From: a virus
DNA: 64,000 nucleotides
Virus record (IMG/VR): IMGVR_UViG_3300036780_000119
Span: 1 to 64,000 of that record
Strand: one strand, 5' to 3'
Shown: positions 35,640 to 43,245 of the stretch, one piece after another
Position numbering within the stretch: position 1 is the stretch's first letter
Layout: each line of letters starts with the position of its first letter
Made by a program: the position numbers and the translations under genes
The notes under the pieces: generated by a model
Databases searched by the model: none
The model's input: the letters and a program-made list of their open reading frames with translations, nothing else
What the model was told of the DNA's origin: nothing

Positions 35640-36233
35640 TCACTGCTTGCCTGCTGGGGGCGGCGCGAGCTTCCACATCTGGCGGTCGTTCCACCGCCAC
35701 CAGTCGGCCGGCTCGCACTGCCGTTCGGTGTCCATCGATGGATGCGGCCAGTCAGCGATCTCGTACAGGTTCGCCGCGAGTGAACTGCACACCAGGTGAC
35801 CTGGCAGCAGCATCCTGTTCGCAGGCCACGCCCACAGGCGATTGACGAGGCCTGCCAGGTCGTGCAGGTGCAGGGCGTCCAGGCCGTCCTCCGCGATGCC
35901 GGCCCAGTCGTAGCCGATGCCGAGCGACTTGGCGCACGACGCCAGGAACACAGTCATCTCCGGTGACCCGGCGGCAGGTTTGGGCTGGCCATGGTTGGAT
36001 CGCGTGACCGGCGCGGACAGATACGGGGTGCAGTCGGCCAGGGCGACACCGCCGGGCTGTCCCTGGATGCCGATCCACCGGCCCACCCGGTCCTGGTGGG
36101 TGACGATGACGACGTGGTCGACGGGGCAGGCCAGGCCGCGGAGCCGTTCCCCGGCCTCGATCAGCTGCCGGGCCCACCACGGCCCGGCGGAGACGGCGAG
36201 CACGTCCCCGGGGGCTGCGGGCAGCATGGTCAC
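35640..36233 (-). CDS. papain-like (permuted NlpC/P60, YiiX-type) amidase
   Basis: 197 residues from the GTG at 36233, which overlaps the upstream stop; ATG 36227 is possible. PGDVLAVS, then VDHVVIVTH (His), and later HLVCSSLAANLY (Cys) give the His-before-Cys order of permuted NlpC/P60 amidases (YiiX/YaeF-like, peptidase C92 type). As part of the lysis-proximal end it may cut peptidoglycan peptides or lipid amides. Confidence 0.6.
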   Translation of the reverse strand: MTMLPAAPGDVLAVSAGPWWARQLIEAGERLRGLACPVDHVVIVTHQDRVGRWIGIQGQPGGVALADCTPYLSAPVTRSNHGQPKPAAGSPEMTVFLASCAKSLGIGYDWAGIAEDGLDALHLHDLAGLVNRLWAWPANRMLLPGHLVCSSLAANLYEIADWPHPSMDTERQCEPADWWRWNDRQMWKLAPPPAGKQ

Positions 36234-37048
36234 TGGGCGGGCGGGTTGAACCGGACGGCCAGCCGCGGGCCGCCGCCGCTGGTGATGTCGAGGCGGGCTT
36301 TCTTGATCCCTTTGGGGACTTTGAGGGAGGGTTCGCTGCCGGCGGCGCCCCAGGAGACGGGCACGTCGACGGGCTTGTTGCCTTCGTCTAGCCAGGTGAC
36401 CCGGACCTGCGTGGGGGTGCCCTGGGTGGCGACGCTGAGCAGGTCCATCGTCGGGGTGCCGTAGGGCAGCAGCAGCGGATGCGATTTGACGGTCGTGTCG
36501 AGCTCGATCACAGGATCCTCCAGAACCGGGACAGGCGCAGGCGGCGGCGGTGCGGGCGGCGGGGTGGTGGTGAAGAAGTCCGCAGTGAGGAGCGACTGGT
36601 CGAGGGTGCGGCCGAGCGCGGTGCTGGTCCACTGGGTGCCGTCGGCTTGCGGGTAGCCGCAGCCGGTGCCGCAGATGTGCTCGCCGAGACCGTAGTGGGC
36701 GGTCCACAGCCGGTATTCGCTGCGGGCGTAACCGTTGGCGGTCATGGTGGCGATGAGGTCGGCGGCCAGGCCGGCGCTGATGTAGAGGACGGGCCGGTGC
36801 AGGCCGCGCTGCCGCTGGCGGGTGAACCAGCCGTGCACCTGGGCGATGGTGGCGTCGCCGGTTTCCACGTCGAGGCAGTCGGCGTCTTCGCTGGCGGCGA
36901 TGGCGATCGACAGCAGGTGCGCGCCGGGGAACATCCCGGTCAGGGTGACCCAGGTTGGCCACCGGCCACCGACATAGCCGGCGTAGGCGGCGCCGCCGCG
37001 GGGAAGCTGGCCGGGGTTGATGCTGTCCCACATGGTGATACCGGTCAC
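36230..37048 (-). CDS. glycoside-hydrolase-like protein (GH25-like/DUF1906-like), putative lysin
   Basis: 272 residues from the GTG at 37048 behind AGGGGAG. MWDSINPGQLPRGGAAYAGYVGGRWPTW, IAIAASEDADCLDVETGDAT and VLYISAG are landmarks of the GH25-like TIM-barrel proteins used by actinophages. Residues about 165-180 are a Pro-rich linker, followed by a beta domain (VIELDTTVKSHPLLLPYGTPTMDLL) that may bind the cell wall. Probable endolysin, but the catalytic Asp/Glu set is not certain. Confidence 0.6.
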   Translation of the reverse strand: MTGITMWDSINPGQLPRGGAAYAGYVGGRWPTWVTLTGMFPGAHLLSIAIAASEDADCLDVETGDATIAQVHGWFTRQRQRGLHRPVLYISAGLAADLIATMTANGYARSEYRLWTAHYGLGEHICGTGCGYPQADGTQWTSTALGRTLDQSLLTADFFTTTPPPAPPPPAPVPVLEDPVIELDTTVKSHPLLLPYGTPTMDLLSVATQGTPTQVRVTWLDEGNKPVDVPVSWGAAGSEPSLKVPKGIKKARLDITSGGGPRLAVRFNPPAQ

Positions 37049-37437
37049 GGCGGCTCCCCTTGCGCGAGGTGGTGGCGGGTTTTCGCCGCGTGGTGGGCGT
37101 GGTGCAGGTCGCGGGCGGTGCGGTGGGGTTCGGGGTGGTGCCGCCAGCAGGCTCGTTCGCCGGCGGCGGTGGTGCGCCGCGCATACCACCAGCAGCCGTC
37201 AACCGCGCATTGGTGGTGCCACCACAGCAGCGCGGCGATCAGGGGCCATTCGAAGACCCGCAGGCCACCTGCGAACCCCGACCACAGGCCATACCAGCCG
37301 CCGGGCTCGTCCCGGTTGCCGAGCAGGATGAAGGTTTCGTTGCGGACCTGCGGCCAGTAGACGACGGCCAGTACCACGGCGGCGAGGATCGCGTTGCCGG
37401 CGGCCAGCCGCAGGGTCAGCCGCACCGTCGCACGCAT
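37045..37437 (-). CDS. membrane protein with His-rich tail
   Basis: 130 residues from the ATG at 37437. Two hydrophobic stretches (about 10-32 and 58-75), then CAVDGCWWYARR and a His/Arg-rich tail (HHPEPHRTARDLHHAHHAAKTRHH). It may bind metal. Lies beside the lysin, so a holin-related role is possible. Confidence 0.5.
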   Translation of the reverse strand: MRATVRLTLRLAAGNAILAAVVLAVVYWPQVRNETFILLGNRDEPGGWYGLWSGFAGGLRVFEWPLIAALLWWHHQCAVDGCWWYARRTTAAGERACWRHHPEPHRTARDLHHAHHAAKTRHHLAQGEPP

Positions 37438-37450
37438 GCCGGTCAGGTGG

Positions 37451-37615
37451 TCAGGGTTTGCGCCATGGCGTGTACGCCCAGGCCAGGTGCAGGGCGGTGA
37501 GCGCCAGCCCGGCCAGGGTGAAATCGGTGACGTAGCTGCCGGCGTGGCCACCGGTGATGTGCAGGATCAGCGCGACAGCGAACGCGGCGACGGCGAGGAC
37601 AGCCCACATGAGCAT
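37451..37615 (-). CDS. small two-helix membrane protein, holin candidate
   Basis: 54 residues from the ATG at 37615 (open frame to 37657). Hydrophobic helices about 2-20 and 30-47, ending TPWRKP. Size and topology fit a class II holin next to lysin genes. Confidence 0.5.
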   Translation of the reverse strand: MLMWAVLAVAAFAVALILHITGGHAGSYVTDFTLAGLALTALHLAWAYTPWRKP

Positions 37616-37737
37616 CACGTTCCTGGTGGCGGGGGATGGGGCCGCCGGCTGGTGCACCCCCCCTTGCCAGCGGCCGGGGCGGGCGCAGAAGCCGGGTAGG
37701 GGGACCAGCCGGCGGCGGCCTGGTCAGCGGGCGATGT

Positions 37738-38112
37738 TCACTGTTTTCGCAGCCGTTCGGTCGCGGCGGACAGGTTGCTGCCGCGTTTGTGCAGCTGGCG
37801 GCGGACCTGGATGTCCATTCCGCTGTTGATCAGCCAGATGCCCTGCACGACGGTGAACACCACCAGCGCTTCGGGGCCGAGCGTGCCGGCGCCGGGGATC
37901 CGCACCCCGGCGACCGCCACGGCGGCGGCAGTGGTGTAGATGCAGGCGGCCAGGACCCGGCAGGCGGCGGTGCGGACGTACCCGTGGCCGGCGCGGCGCT
38001 CAGCGTCATAGGAGGCGTGCTGGCGCCACAGGTGGGCCAGGGCGGCGGATTGCAGGATGAGGCTGGCGCAGGACACCGCCAGCATCATCAGCAGCAGCGG
38101 GGACGTGTTCAC
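37738..38112 (-). CDS. membrane protein, about three helices
   Basis: 124 residues from a GTG overlapping the upstream stop. Hydrophobic 5-25, 50-70 and 78-95, then a basic tail (RRQLHKRGSNLSAATERLRKQ). Member of the membrane cluster between fibres and lysins. Confidence 0.5.
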   Translation of the reverse strand: MNTSPLLLMMLAVSCASLILQSAALAHLWRQHASYDAERRAGHGYVRTAACRVLAACIYTTAAAVAVAGVRIPGAGTLGPEALVVFTVVQGIWLINSGMDIQVRRQLHKRGSNLSAATERLRKQ

Positions 38113-38465
38113 GGGGAGATGTCCCGGCCCCGCAGCAGCCGCTGCAGGCTTTCCACGTCCCGTTCGAGTTCCTCGATGCGTTTGCGGTCGAGCGCCCGTT
38201 CACGTCCGTGCCGGGTTTCCTGCTCGCCCAGCTGCCGTTCGTAGTCCTCACGCATGCGGTCCATTTCGGTGCGCAACCGCTGGATCTCCCTGTCCAGAGC
38301 ACTGTTCAGCTTCGTCCAGGACGCGACGTCGGTGGCGTCGCGGTCGTGCTCGGCGCGGTTCTTGTCCTTGGCGGACTGGCGCCACACCGTCACGATGGCG
38401 GCGGCGGCGCCGATGCCCGCACCGGCCGCGCCGAGCCACGCAGTGAGGTCGACCGGGCTAGCCAT
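38109..38465 (-). CDS. holin-like protein with coiled coil
   Basis: 118 residues from the ATG at 38465. One N-terminal membrane segment (LTAWLGAAGAGIGAAAAIVTVW) followed by a long charged coiled coil (about 45-110). Similar one-helix-plus-coil proteins accompany actinophage holins or act as spanin-like factors. Confidence 0.5.
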   Translation of the reverse strand: MASPVDLTAWLGAAGAGIGAAAAIVTVWRQSAKDKNRAEHDRDATDVASWTKLNSALDREIQRLRTEMDRMREDYERQLGEQETRHGRERALDRKRIEELERDVESLQRLLRGRDISP

Positions 38466-39021
38466 CGGCGTCGGCGCGCGGCAGGGAGGCGGGCCGGTTG
38501 CGTTCCTTTCCGACCAGGACCCCGGCACGCAGCAGGACGTAGCTGAATATGGCCCAGCTGGTCCAGGTCTCTGGGGTGGTGGCGGAGTTGGTGATCCAGC
38601 GGACGATGAACGCCACGTCCCAGCTGGCGGTGAGCATGACGGCCAGCAGGACCGCGGAGTAGGCCAGCCACGGCGGCCGGGGGCGGAACGCGCCGGCCAG
38701 CAGCAGGACAGCGGACACGCCGAAGAACACGCCCCACGTCCCGGTGGGCATGATGATCAGCAGGTTGTGGTAGGCGGGTGTGCGGTGCCAGCGCTGGGAC
38801 TGGAACGCCAGTGACCAGGAGTAGATGGCGTAGGTGAGTCCCATGACCAGCATGTGTGATCCGGACGCGCCGATGGGGCGCGGGATCTTGCGGGGCAACC
38901 GGGGCACGGTGTTCCCTCTCTGCCGGGAGGATCCGGCTGCCCGCTGCATCGCCACCACGGTTACCAGCGAGATGAACACCGCCGTGACGGTGATCAGCAG
39001 CACGGCGTTACCGCTCATCAC
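38458..39021 (-). CDS. membrane protein, about five helices
   Basis: 187 residues with hydrophobic stretches at about 5-25, 58-75, 88-110, 115-135 and 150-165. Overlaps both neighbours. It recalls hypothetical actinophage membrane proteins coded after the fibres. Confidence 0.55.
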   Translation of the reverse strand: MMSGNAVLLITVTAVFISLVTVVAMQRAAGSSRQRGNTVPRLPRKIPRPIGASGSHMLVMGLTYAIYSWSLAFQSQRWHRTPAYHNLLIIMPTGTWGVFFGVSAVLLLAGAFRPRPPWLAYSAVLLAVMLTASWDVAFIVRWITNSATTPETWTSWAIFSYVLLRAGVLVGKERNRPASLPRADADG

Positions 39022-39457
39022 GGACCCGGTAGGACAGCAGGGCGGCGGTGTACAAGAGGGCGGTCAGGATGACTGGCAGCTGGTCGCCGAGGATGAACGG
39101 CCAGGGCCGCGGCACACCGTCCGCGTAGTGGCCTGCGGCGGTGGCGTGCAGGGCCGCGCCGGCGCTCATCAGCAGCAGGGTCTGCTGCGGCACGAGCAGC
39201 ACCGGCAGCAGCCGGCCGCGGCGGGCCAGCGGGGCCGCCAGTGCGGCGGACGCGCAGGTGACCAGCGCGGCCAGCGCACCCCACCGGCCACCGGACACGG
39301 CCACGACCGCGGACACGGGTGTTGAGTGCATAGCCTCGGGGCTGGCCGCCAGCAGGACGCTCCAGGCGTAGTGCAGGACACACGCGTACCAGACGATGAC
39401 CCGGCCCGGTCTGCGTGCCATCAGGGGAAGGCGGCGGGGCGCAGGTCCAGTCACCAC
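39008..39457 (-). CDS. membrane protein, about four helices
   Basis: 149 residues; start GTG at 39457 or ATG at 39421. VIVWYACVLHYAWSVLLA and three further hydrophobic stretches. Probably forms a unit with its overlapping neighbour. Confidence 0.5.
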   Translation of the reverse strand: MVTGPAPRRLPLMARRPGRVIVWYACVLHYAWSVLLAASPEAMHSTPVSAVVAVSGGRWGALAALVTCASAALAAPLARRGRLLPVLLVPQQTLLLMSAGAALHATAAGHYADGVPRPWPFILGDQLPVILTALLYTAALLSYRVRDER

Positions 39458-39478
39458 GCCTCCGCCCGCCGGTCCGGT

Positions 39479-40801
39479 CTAAGGGAAGGTGGCCATCAGC
39501 AGCCCCGGCCGGGCCGGGGCGGATGTCACTTCGACGTCGACCCAGTAGTTCTGCGCCAGCCCATCCACGTACAGGTAGGGGTAGGTGTCGGAGCCGGCGC
39601 CGGACACGGGCTGGTAGAAGGTCGCCTGCCCCGGCTCGGTGATCGTCCCGGAGCTGTTGCTGTACGGCGGCGTGCCGGCGGGATTGCTGCCGTTGAACAG
39701 GTAGGCGGACGACGCGCTGGCCAGGGCGGGTGCGGTGAGCGGCCCGTTGACGAGGTCGGCGTTGGTGTAGCCGTAGCCGAGGGAGAACCCGGCATTGGCC
39801 TGGCCTTGCGGATCCCAGAAGTACAGCGACTTGGCGCCCCACCCGTCTGGGGTGGCGTTGCTGTTGTACACGCTGGCCTTGTACGACCCGGCGGGCAGCG
39901 TCACCCCGCTGAACGTGCAGTACAGCCAGCCCGCCCCGGCCGTGCCCGTGGTGCCGTCCGGGTTCTTCCACGCCGGGGAGCTGGCGGTGGTGGCCTTCGT
40001 GCCGGAGTTAGCCCCGGTGATCGCCCAGATGTCACAGGTGGTGGCGAGCTGCGCGGCACCCGGCGGCGAGTAGTACCACAGCTTGCCCAGCGTGCACGTG
40101 GCGGACAGGTGGAACTCGGTCGCGATCGAGTAGTTGACGGAGGCATCGAACGTGACGGACGGGTTGGCGCACTTCTGGTTGACCTTCGGCCCGAAGATCG
40201 AGTACGGGCCGGTCCAGGTGGACGGCGCGGTGTCGGACACCTGGACGTCGAGCCAGAAGTTGTCCTCACTGGACAGGGACTGCGGGAAGCTGGCGGCCGG
40301 TGCCGCGCCGGACGTGTCGAACGTAACCGGGCCGTTCGCCCACATGTCCTTGTTTGCCGTACCACCGTTCTGAGGAGAGGAGAACCCGACAAGTGGCCCG
40401 TTGATGATCCCGGCCGCGCCCGGCGTGCCAGCGCCGCCCCAGTAGCCGCTAGTGTCGGGGAACCCGTGCGACGGGGTCCACCCAGTCACCGCCATGTAGC
40501 ACTGGCCGAAGCCGAGTTCGACGGGTGTGGCCAGTGCGGTGAAGTTCCACGAGTCCGCGGTCAGCGCCGCAGAGGTGACGGTGCTGTTCGGCACCAGGAC
40601 GCCAGAGCTACTAGCATTCATCTGCCACAGGGCGAACGGCTGCGCGGCGGTGTCTCCACCGGTCGGCACCCACCACCAGTAGCCGGTGAACCACATGCCG
40701 GCCTTGGTCACCTGGAACTGCATCCCCACGCGGAACGGGGTGCTGGTGTAGGCGACGAGCGAGCCGCCGTTGGTGGACGGCCACAGCCGGTAGGTGGTCA
40801 C
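39479..40801 (-). CDS. tail-associated protein with two DUF4082-like domains
   Basis: 440 residues in two similar halves (1-215 and 216-440). Each shows the DUF4082 pattern: VGMQFQVTKAGMWFTGYWWW / IATEFHLSATCTLGKLWYYSP, a long beta stretch, then FTALATPVELGFGQCYMAV / FSGVTLPAGSYKASVYN. DUF4082 occurs in secreted and adhesive proteins. Position after the fibres suggests a receptor-binding or fibre-tip protein. Confidence 0.65.
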   Translation of the reverse strand: MTTYRLWPSTNGGSLVAYTSTPFRVGMQFQVTKAGMWFTGYWWWVPTGGDTAAQPFALWQMNASSSGVLVPNSTVTSAALTADSWNFTALATPVELGFGQCYMAVTGWTPSHGFPDTSGYWGGAGTPGAAGIINGPLVGFSSPQNGGTANKDMWANGPVTFDTSGAAPAASFPQSLSSEDNFWLDVQVSDTAPSTWTGPYSIFGPKVNQKCANPSVTFDASVNYSIATEFHLSATCTLGKLWYYSPPGAAQLATTCDIWAITGANSGTKATTASSPAWKNPDGTTGTAGAGWLYCTFSGVTLPAGSYKASVYNSNATPDGWGAKSLYFWDPQGQANAGFSLGYGYTNADLVNGPLTAPALASASSAYLFNGSNPAGTPPYSNSSGTITEPGQATFYQPVSGAGSDTYPYLYVDGLAQNYWVDVEVTSAPARPGLLMATFP

Positions 40802-40802
40802 G

Positions 40803-42734
40803 TCAGTAGCCGAGCCCGCTTCCGAGGTAGCACCATTTGCTGATGCTCGCCACGTACTCGAACGCCGCGATATCGACCTTCCCGGCGGCGGTGGACAGGG
40901 TGGGTGCGGAGGCGGTGCCGAAGTCGTAGGCGGTGCCGTAGGCGAGGGTGAACGAGCCGCCAGTGCCCTGGGTGATACGGAACCGGATCACCTGCCCGTC
41001 CACCGGGTTCGTGGGGTTGGCCAGGGTGCCGGTGGACGCGGTCAGGGTCAGGCTGAACGCGTTGCCCAGCGCGGCGTTGACCGCGATCGTCGTGCCGAAC
41101 GTGAGCGCCACCACGGCCGGGGCCAGCCAGCCCGTCATCGTGCCGCCCGCCTGCGGCAGCGGCGTGGACGCGAACCCCGGGCTGGGGTAGGTGCCGGACA
41201 GGACCCCACCCGCGGCCCCGTTCGGCGGCAGCGCGGTGGGGATCTGGCCGAACGCGGCGGCGTCCTGCGCGCCCGTGCCGTTGACCAGGCCGGTGACCTT
41301 GTGGGAGCCCATCGCGATCGCACCGGACATGGTGCCGCCGGCCTTCTGCAGCGCCAGAGCTTCGGCCGTCTGCGCCCGGCTGGTTTCGGCGGCGACGGCG
41401 GTGGTCACGAACGCGTCGGTGGCGATCTTGGTGGAGTTGTCGGCCGCTGTCTGTGTCGGTGCCGTGGGTGAGCCGGTCAGCGCCGGGGACGCCAGCGGGG
41501 CCAGGAGGGTTTCGGCTGCCTGGGCGCGCGTCTTCTCCGCGCCGGTGGCGCTGTCCGCGTAGGCCGTCGTGGCGAGCTTCGTGGAGTTGTCCAGCGCGGC
41601 TGGTGTCGGCGCGGTTGGTGTGCCTGTCAGCGCCGGGCTTGCCTTGGGTGCGAGCAGGGCTTCCGCCGCCTCAGCCCGCGTGGTCTCGGCACCGATGGCG
41701 GTCGCGTTCGCGCCTTCGGCGGCCTGCGCCCGCGTGGTCTCCACGGTGACGGCGGCGTCGGTGTAGGCGGTGGTGGCGATGGCCGCCGAATCGGTCAGGG
41801 CGCCCTGCGTCGGCGCGGTGGGTGTCCCGGTGAGTGCCGGGCTGGCGAGCGGGGCCAGGAGGGCTTCGGCGGTCTCGGCGCGGCTGGTCTCCGCGGCGGC
41901 GGTCCCGGCGGCGTCGAACGCGGACGTGCTCTGGGTGGCGGCCGTGCCGAGCCCGAGGCTGGTGCGTGCCGTGGCGGCGGACGTGAGGTCGGACAGGTTG
42001 CTGGTTTTCTGCAGTGCAGCCGTCTCGGCCGTCTCGGCGCGGGTGGTTTCGGTGGCCACGGCTGAGGTGGTGAAACCTTCGGCTGCCGTCTGGGCTGCTG
42101 AGGCGGCACCGGCCGCGTCCGCGCCCACGTCGGCTGCGGTGAGTTCCACGGCGCCGGTGTGGCCGTTGACCGAACTGACCGCGCCGCCGCCGCCGGTGGC
42201 TGGCTGCCAGGAGCCGTTGCCGTCGGCGTCTGATGTCCACACGTACCCGGCTGCGGCGCCGGCGGGGATGCGCAGCCCGTTGCCGAGGATCAGCAGCCCG
42301 GACAGGGTGCCGCCGGTCAGTGGCAGGTAGCTGGTCAGGCCGGCGGTGGAGGTGGCCGGGATCAGCTGGGACAGGTCGATGGGGTCGGGGGTGGACGGGA
42401 TTTGGCAGAGGAACCCGTAGTCGGGGACGCCGGTGATCTGGAAGGTGACCTGATACAGCCAGCCGGCCGGGGCCAGGCCGGCCGCGTCGGTTGGGGTGAG
42501 GGTGAGCCCGGCCGTGCCGCCGGCGCCGGTGACCTGGCCGGCCGGGTCAAGCGGGGCGGTGACACCGGCCATCGGGATGACGGTTTCCCCGGCCGGGTCG
42601 GTGATCACGGTGATGACCGGGTCGCCGAAGGAGTCGTAGGTGCCGGTGGCGGGGGTGAGCACGACCTGCCCGGTGGCGGGCTGCTGGGCGGCGTCCAGGA
42701 CGGTGCCGGTCAGCGTCACAGCGGGCAGCGTCAC
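40803..42734 (-). CDS. tail fibre with helical repeats
   Basis: 643 residues. The N-terminus is a beta domain (VTLTGTVLDAAQQPATGQVVLTP). Residues about 200-470 repeat a unit ending SPALTGTPTAPT..IATTAY with ETxRAxxAE helices, a trimeric phage fibre repeat. The C-terminus (YPSPGFASTPLPQAGGTMTG, then a Thr/Gly-rich beta domain) is the probable tip. Probable host-binding tail fibre. Confidence 0.8.
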   Translation of the reverse strand: MTLPAVTLTGTVLDAAQQPATGQVVLTPATGTYDSFGDPVITVITDPAGETVIPMAGVTAPLDPAGQVTGAGGTAGLTLTPTDAAGLAPAGWLYQVTFQITGVPDYGFLCQIPSTPDPIDLSQLIPATSTAGLTSYLPLTGGTLSGLLILGNGLRIPAGAAAGYVWTSDADGNGSWQPATGGGGAVSSVNGHTGAVELTAADVGADAAGAASAAQTAAEGFTTSAVATETTRAETAETAALQKTSNLSDLTSAATARTSLGLGTAATQSTSAFDAAGTAAAETSRAETAEALLAPLASPALTGTPTAPTQGALTDSAAIATTAYTDAAVTVETTRAQAAEGANATAIGAETTRAEAAEALLAPKASPALTGTPTAPTPAALDNSTKLATTAYADSATGAEKTRAQAAETLLAPLASPALTGSPTAPTQTAADNSTKIATDAFVTTAVAAETSRAQTAEALALQKAGGTMSGAIAMGSHKVTGLVNGTGAQDAAAFGQIPTALPPNGAAGGVLSGTYPSPGFASTPLPQAGGTMTGWLAPAVVALTFGTTIAVNAALGNAFSLTLTASTGTLANPTNPVDGQVIRFRITQGTGGSFTLAYGTAYDFGTASAPTLSTAAGKVDIAAFEYVASISKWCYLGSGLGY

Positions 42735-42737
42735 CGC

Positions 42738-42863
42738 TTACCCCCTTCCTGACGGCTGCACGAGGTAACTGCCGGTGAGGACGGTGGTTTCGCCGGTGGC
42801 CGGGTCGGTGACGGTGAAGGTGACCTCGCGGCTGGCCGGCGGCGGCGGGGCGAGGACCGGCAC
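42738..42863 (-). CDS. 41-aa protein resembling part of the next gene
   Basis: GTG start. VTFTVTDPATGETTVLTGSYLVQP echoes TVTDPGTGETSPVTGSFDV of the adjacent 104-residue protein, so it may be a shortened duplicate. Confidence 0.45.
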   Translation of the reverse strand: MPVLAPPPPASREVTFTVTDPATGETTVLTGSYLVQPSGRG

Positions 42864-42867
42864 CGGA

Positions 42868-43182
42868 TCAGGCGGCGGTCGCGGTGAACGTGGCGGTGAA
42901 CACGGTGCCGGCCTGGCTGGAGGTGCCGGCTGACCACTGGATAGGCGCGTCGGTTTCCGACACCGAGGCCTGCAGCGGGTTGGGCACGCCGGTCACGTCG
43001 AAACTGCCGGTGACCGGGCTGGTTTCGCCGGTGCCCGGGTCGGTGACGGTGCCGTCCAGGGTGCGGGTCACCGTTGAGGCGTTCTCGCTGGTGGCGGTGA
43101 GTGTGGCGGTCACCGGGGCGCCGTAGCTGTAGCCGCCGTCCGGCTCATCGAAGGTCAGCTGGGCGTTACCGGGTGCGGTCAT
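42868..43182 (-). CDS. small beta-sandwich tail protein
   Basis: 104 residues. The ATG at 43182 is preferred over 43188 because GGAAGGA then lies 9 bases upstream. QLTFDEPDGGYSYGAPVTATLTATSENAS and TVFTATFTATAA suggest an Ig-like fold. Lies between two fibre genes; possible decoration or fibre adaptor. Confidence 0.55.
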   Translation of the reverse strand: MTAPGNAQLTFDEPDGGYSYGAPVTATLTATSENASTVTRTLDGTVTDPGTGETSPVTGSFDVTGVPNPLQASVSETDAPIQWSAGTSSQAGTVFTATFTATAA

Positions 43183-43245
43183 GGGCATGGTCCTTCCAGG
43201 AAGGGGGGGGGGAAGTGCGGGAGGGTTTGCCTGGTGCCGGTTCTG